The notes under the pieces: model-generated
What the model was told of the DNA's origin: nothing
What the model saw: the letters and a program-made list of their open reading frames with translations, nothing else
The model's database searches: none
Shown here: positions 63,429-64,000 of the stretch, piece after piece
Layout: each line of letters opens with the position of its first letter
Numbering within the stretch: position 1 is the stretch's first letter
Translations under genes and position numbers: made by a program
From: Flavivirga aquatica
GTDB taxonomy: Bacteria; Bacteroidota; Bacteroidia; Flavobacteriales; Flavobacteriaceae
Length of the DNA: 64,000 bases
Assembly: GCF_001747085.1 (NCBI RefSeq)
Contig: NZ_MDJD01000054.1
Coordinates: 248,001-312,000 of the forward strand
Reading direction: 5' to 3'

Positions 63429-64000
63429 TTAATCTTTTATAACATCCCAATTTAGGTTAGCATCAATTTCATTCTGCGGTATTGGCAAGTAAGCGTGCAA
63501 ACTTTCACTAAATTTACCTGATCCAATAATAGCATCTTGTGCTCCTATTTTTTCTCTAGTTCTTTGGTTTTCGGGAAGCGTAAAGTGCTCAGGTGTTTCT
63601 CCTGCTCGAGTTAAAAAACATTTATATCTTGGTTTAGCGTGTTTCCCATTAAAATTAGGCGGAACCGTCCAATAATCATATTTTATTGATGCTAGTTTCA
63701 TTAACTGTTGCTTAAACACACCCCAACGTCTTAAATGTGTTGAACGTTCTCCTTCAAGTGCTAATTCTAATGGTCTTTCGGTAAAACGTAAGTGTTCCAT
63801 TAAATTTGTTATAGTTACGACTTCACCTCCATTTATATCTAAATTAATATCGTCTATATAAGTTGTTTCAGCATTAAGAAATTCTGCTCCTGGATCGCTA
63901 CTTTTTCCTAGTAAATATAAATGCGATCGTTTTCTTACTCTATTGATATATCTTAAGGCTTCAGATAGGTCGCCTTTTTCTAACATACATTCGGCATAAA
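63429..64000 (-). CDS. SusD/RagB-family outer-membrane lipoprotein, C-terminal part (cut by window end)
   Basis: The frame is open to the last base: YAECMLEKGDLSEALRYINRVRKRS is the TPR-type helix of SusD proteins and the methionine inside it is not the start. NLMEHLRFTERPLELALEGERSTHLRRWG and a C-terminal HAYLPIPQNEIDANLNW are the family's last conserved motifs. SusD forms the lid of a SusC TonB-dependent importer, whose gene should lie beyond the window. It marks this region as a polysaccharide utilisation locus. Confidence 0.93.
   Translation of the reverse strand, partial: YAECMLEKGDLSEALRYINRVRKRSHLYLLGKSSDPGAEFLNAETTYIDDINLDINGGEVVTITNLMEHLRFTERPLELALEGERSTHLRRWGVFKQQLMKLASIKYDYWTVPPNFNGKHAKPRYKCFLTRAGETPEHFTLPENQRTREKIGAQDAIIGSGKFSESLHAYLPIPQNEIDANLNWDVIKD

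Overview
The window is AT-rich DNA from a marine member of the Bacteroidota, most likely Flavobacteriaceae. The evidence is the Sus-type glycan outer-membrane genes, an S1 sulfatase beside family 2, 3 and 29 glycosidases, a TssD (Bacteroidota Hcp) type VI secretion protein, many lipoprotein signals with few Sec-only ones, and one promoter with the Bacteroidota TAnnTTTG -7 element. No rRNA, tRNA or CRISPR array was seen.

Region 1 (1-32.6 kb) is a mosaic of gene cassettes separated by imperfect palindromes of about 70-200 bp. These behave like integron attC sites. Each palindrome starts with a box ending in AAC and ends with GTT, and for most cassettes the first 7-10 bases are the reverse complement of the box at the cassette's own far end. 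No integron integrase is in the window, so this would be a CALIN-like array or the distal part of a larger one. Cassette cargo is accessory: three putative type VI effector-immunity pairs, a DUF2806 protein, a HAD-domain protein, a six-gene operon (GHKL/histidine-kinase-like ATPase, receiver, HNH nuclease, N6-adenine methylase, regulators), a retron-type reverse transcriptase with an interrupted HEPN-like tail, a RelE/ParE-type toxin-antitoxin pair, an AraC/NmrA group and a CPBP protease/DUF2975 operon.

The array is heavily colonised. Four full copies, one window-edge copy and one fragment of an IS1182-family element all have their right end at the same point of a cassette boundary (...G|TTA). 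An IS982 element sits inside another boundary, and two truncated group II introns lie at boundaries. An IS630-family element closes the region.

Region 2 (34.2-38.3 kb) is a decayed strip: a DUF6268-like outer-membrane protein, an FMN-reductase relic and a DUF1254 gene cleanly split by an IS1595-family element with an 8-bp target duplication.

Region 3 (38.7-64 kb) is a polysaccharide utilisation locus. On the minus strand are SusD (cut by the window end), a large surface lipoprotein, GH3, a GH16 pseudogene, a sulfatase, an Asp-box propeller protein and a GH2. On the plus strand are a second GH2, a GH29, and an operon whose order (zinc dehydrogenase, UxaA, UxaB, lactonase-type amidohydrolase, SDR, FucP-type symporter, RhaM-type mutarotase) reads as a route L-galactose (or L-fucose) to lactone to L-galactonate to D-tagaturonate to D-altronate to 2-keto-3-deoxygluconate. 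Together with sulfatase, GH29, GH2 and a GH16 relic this suggests a sulfated red-algal galactan such as porphyran, though fucose-containing glycans remain possible.
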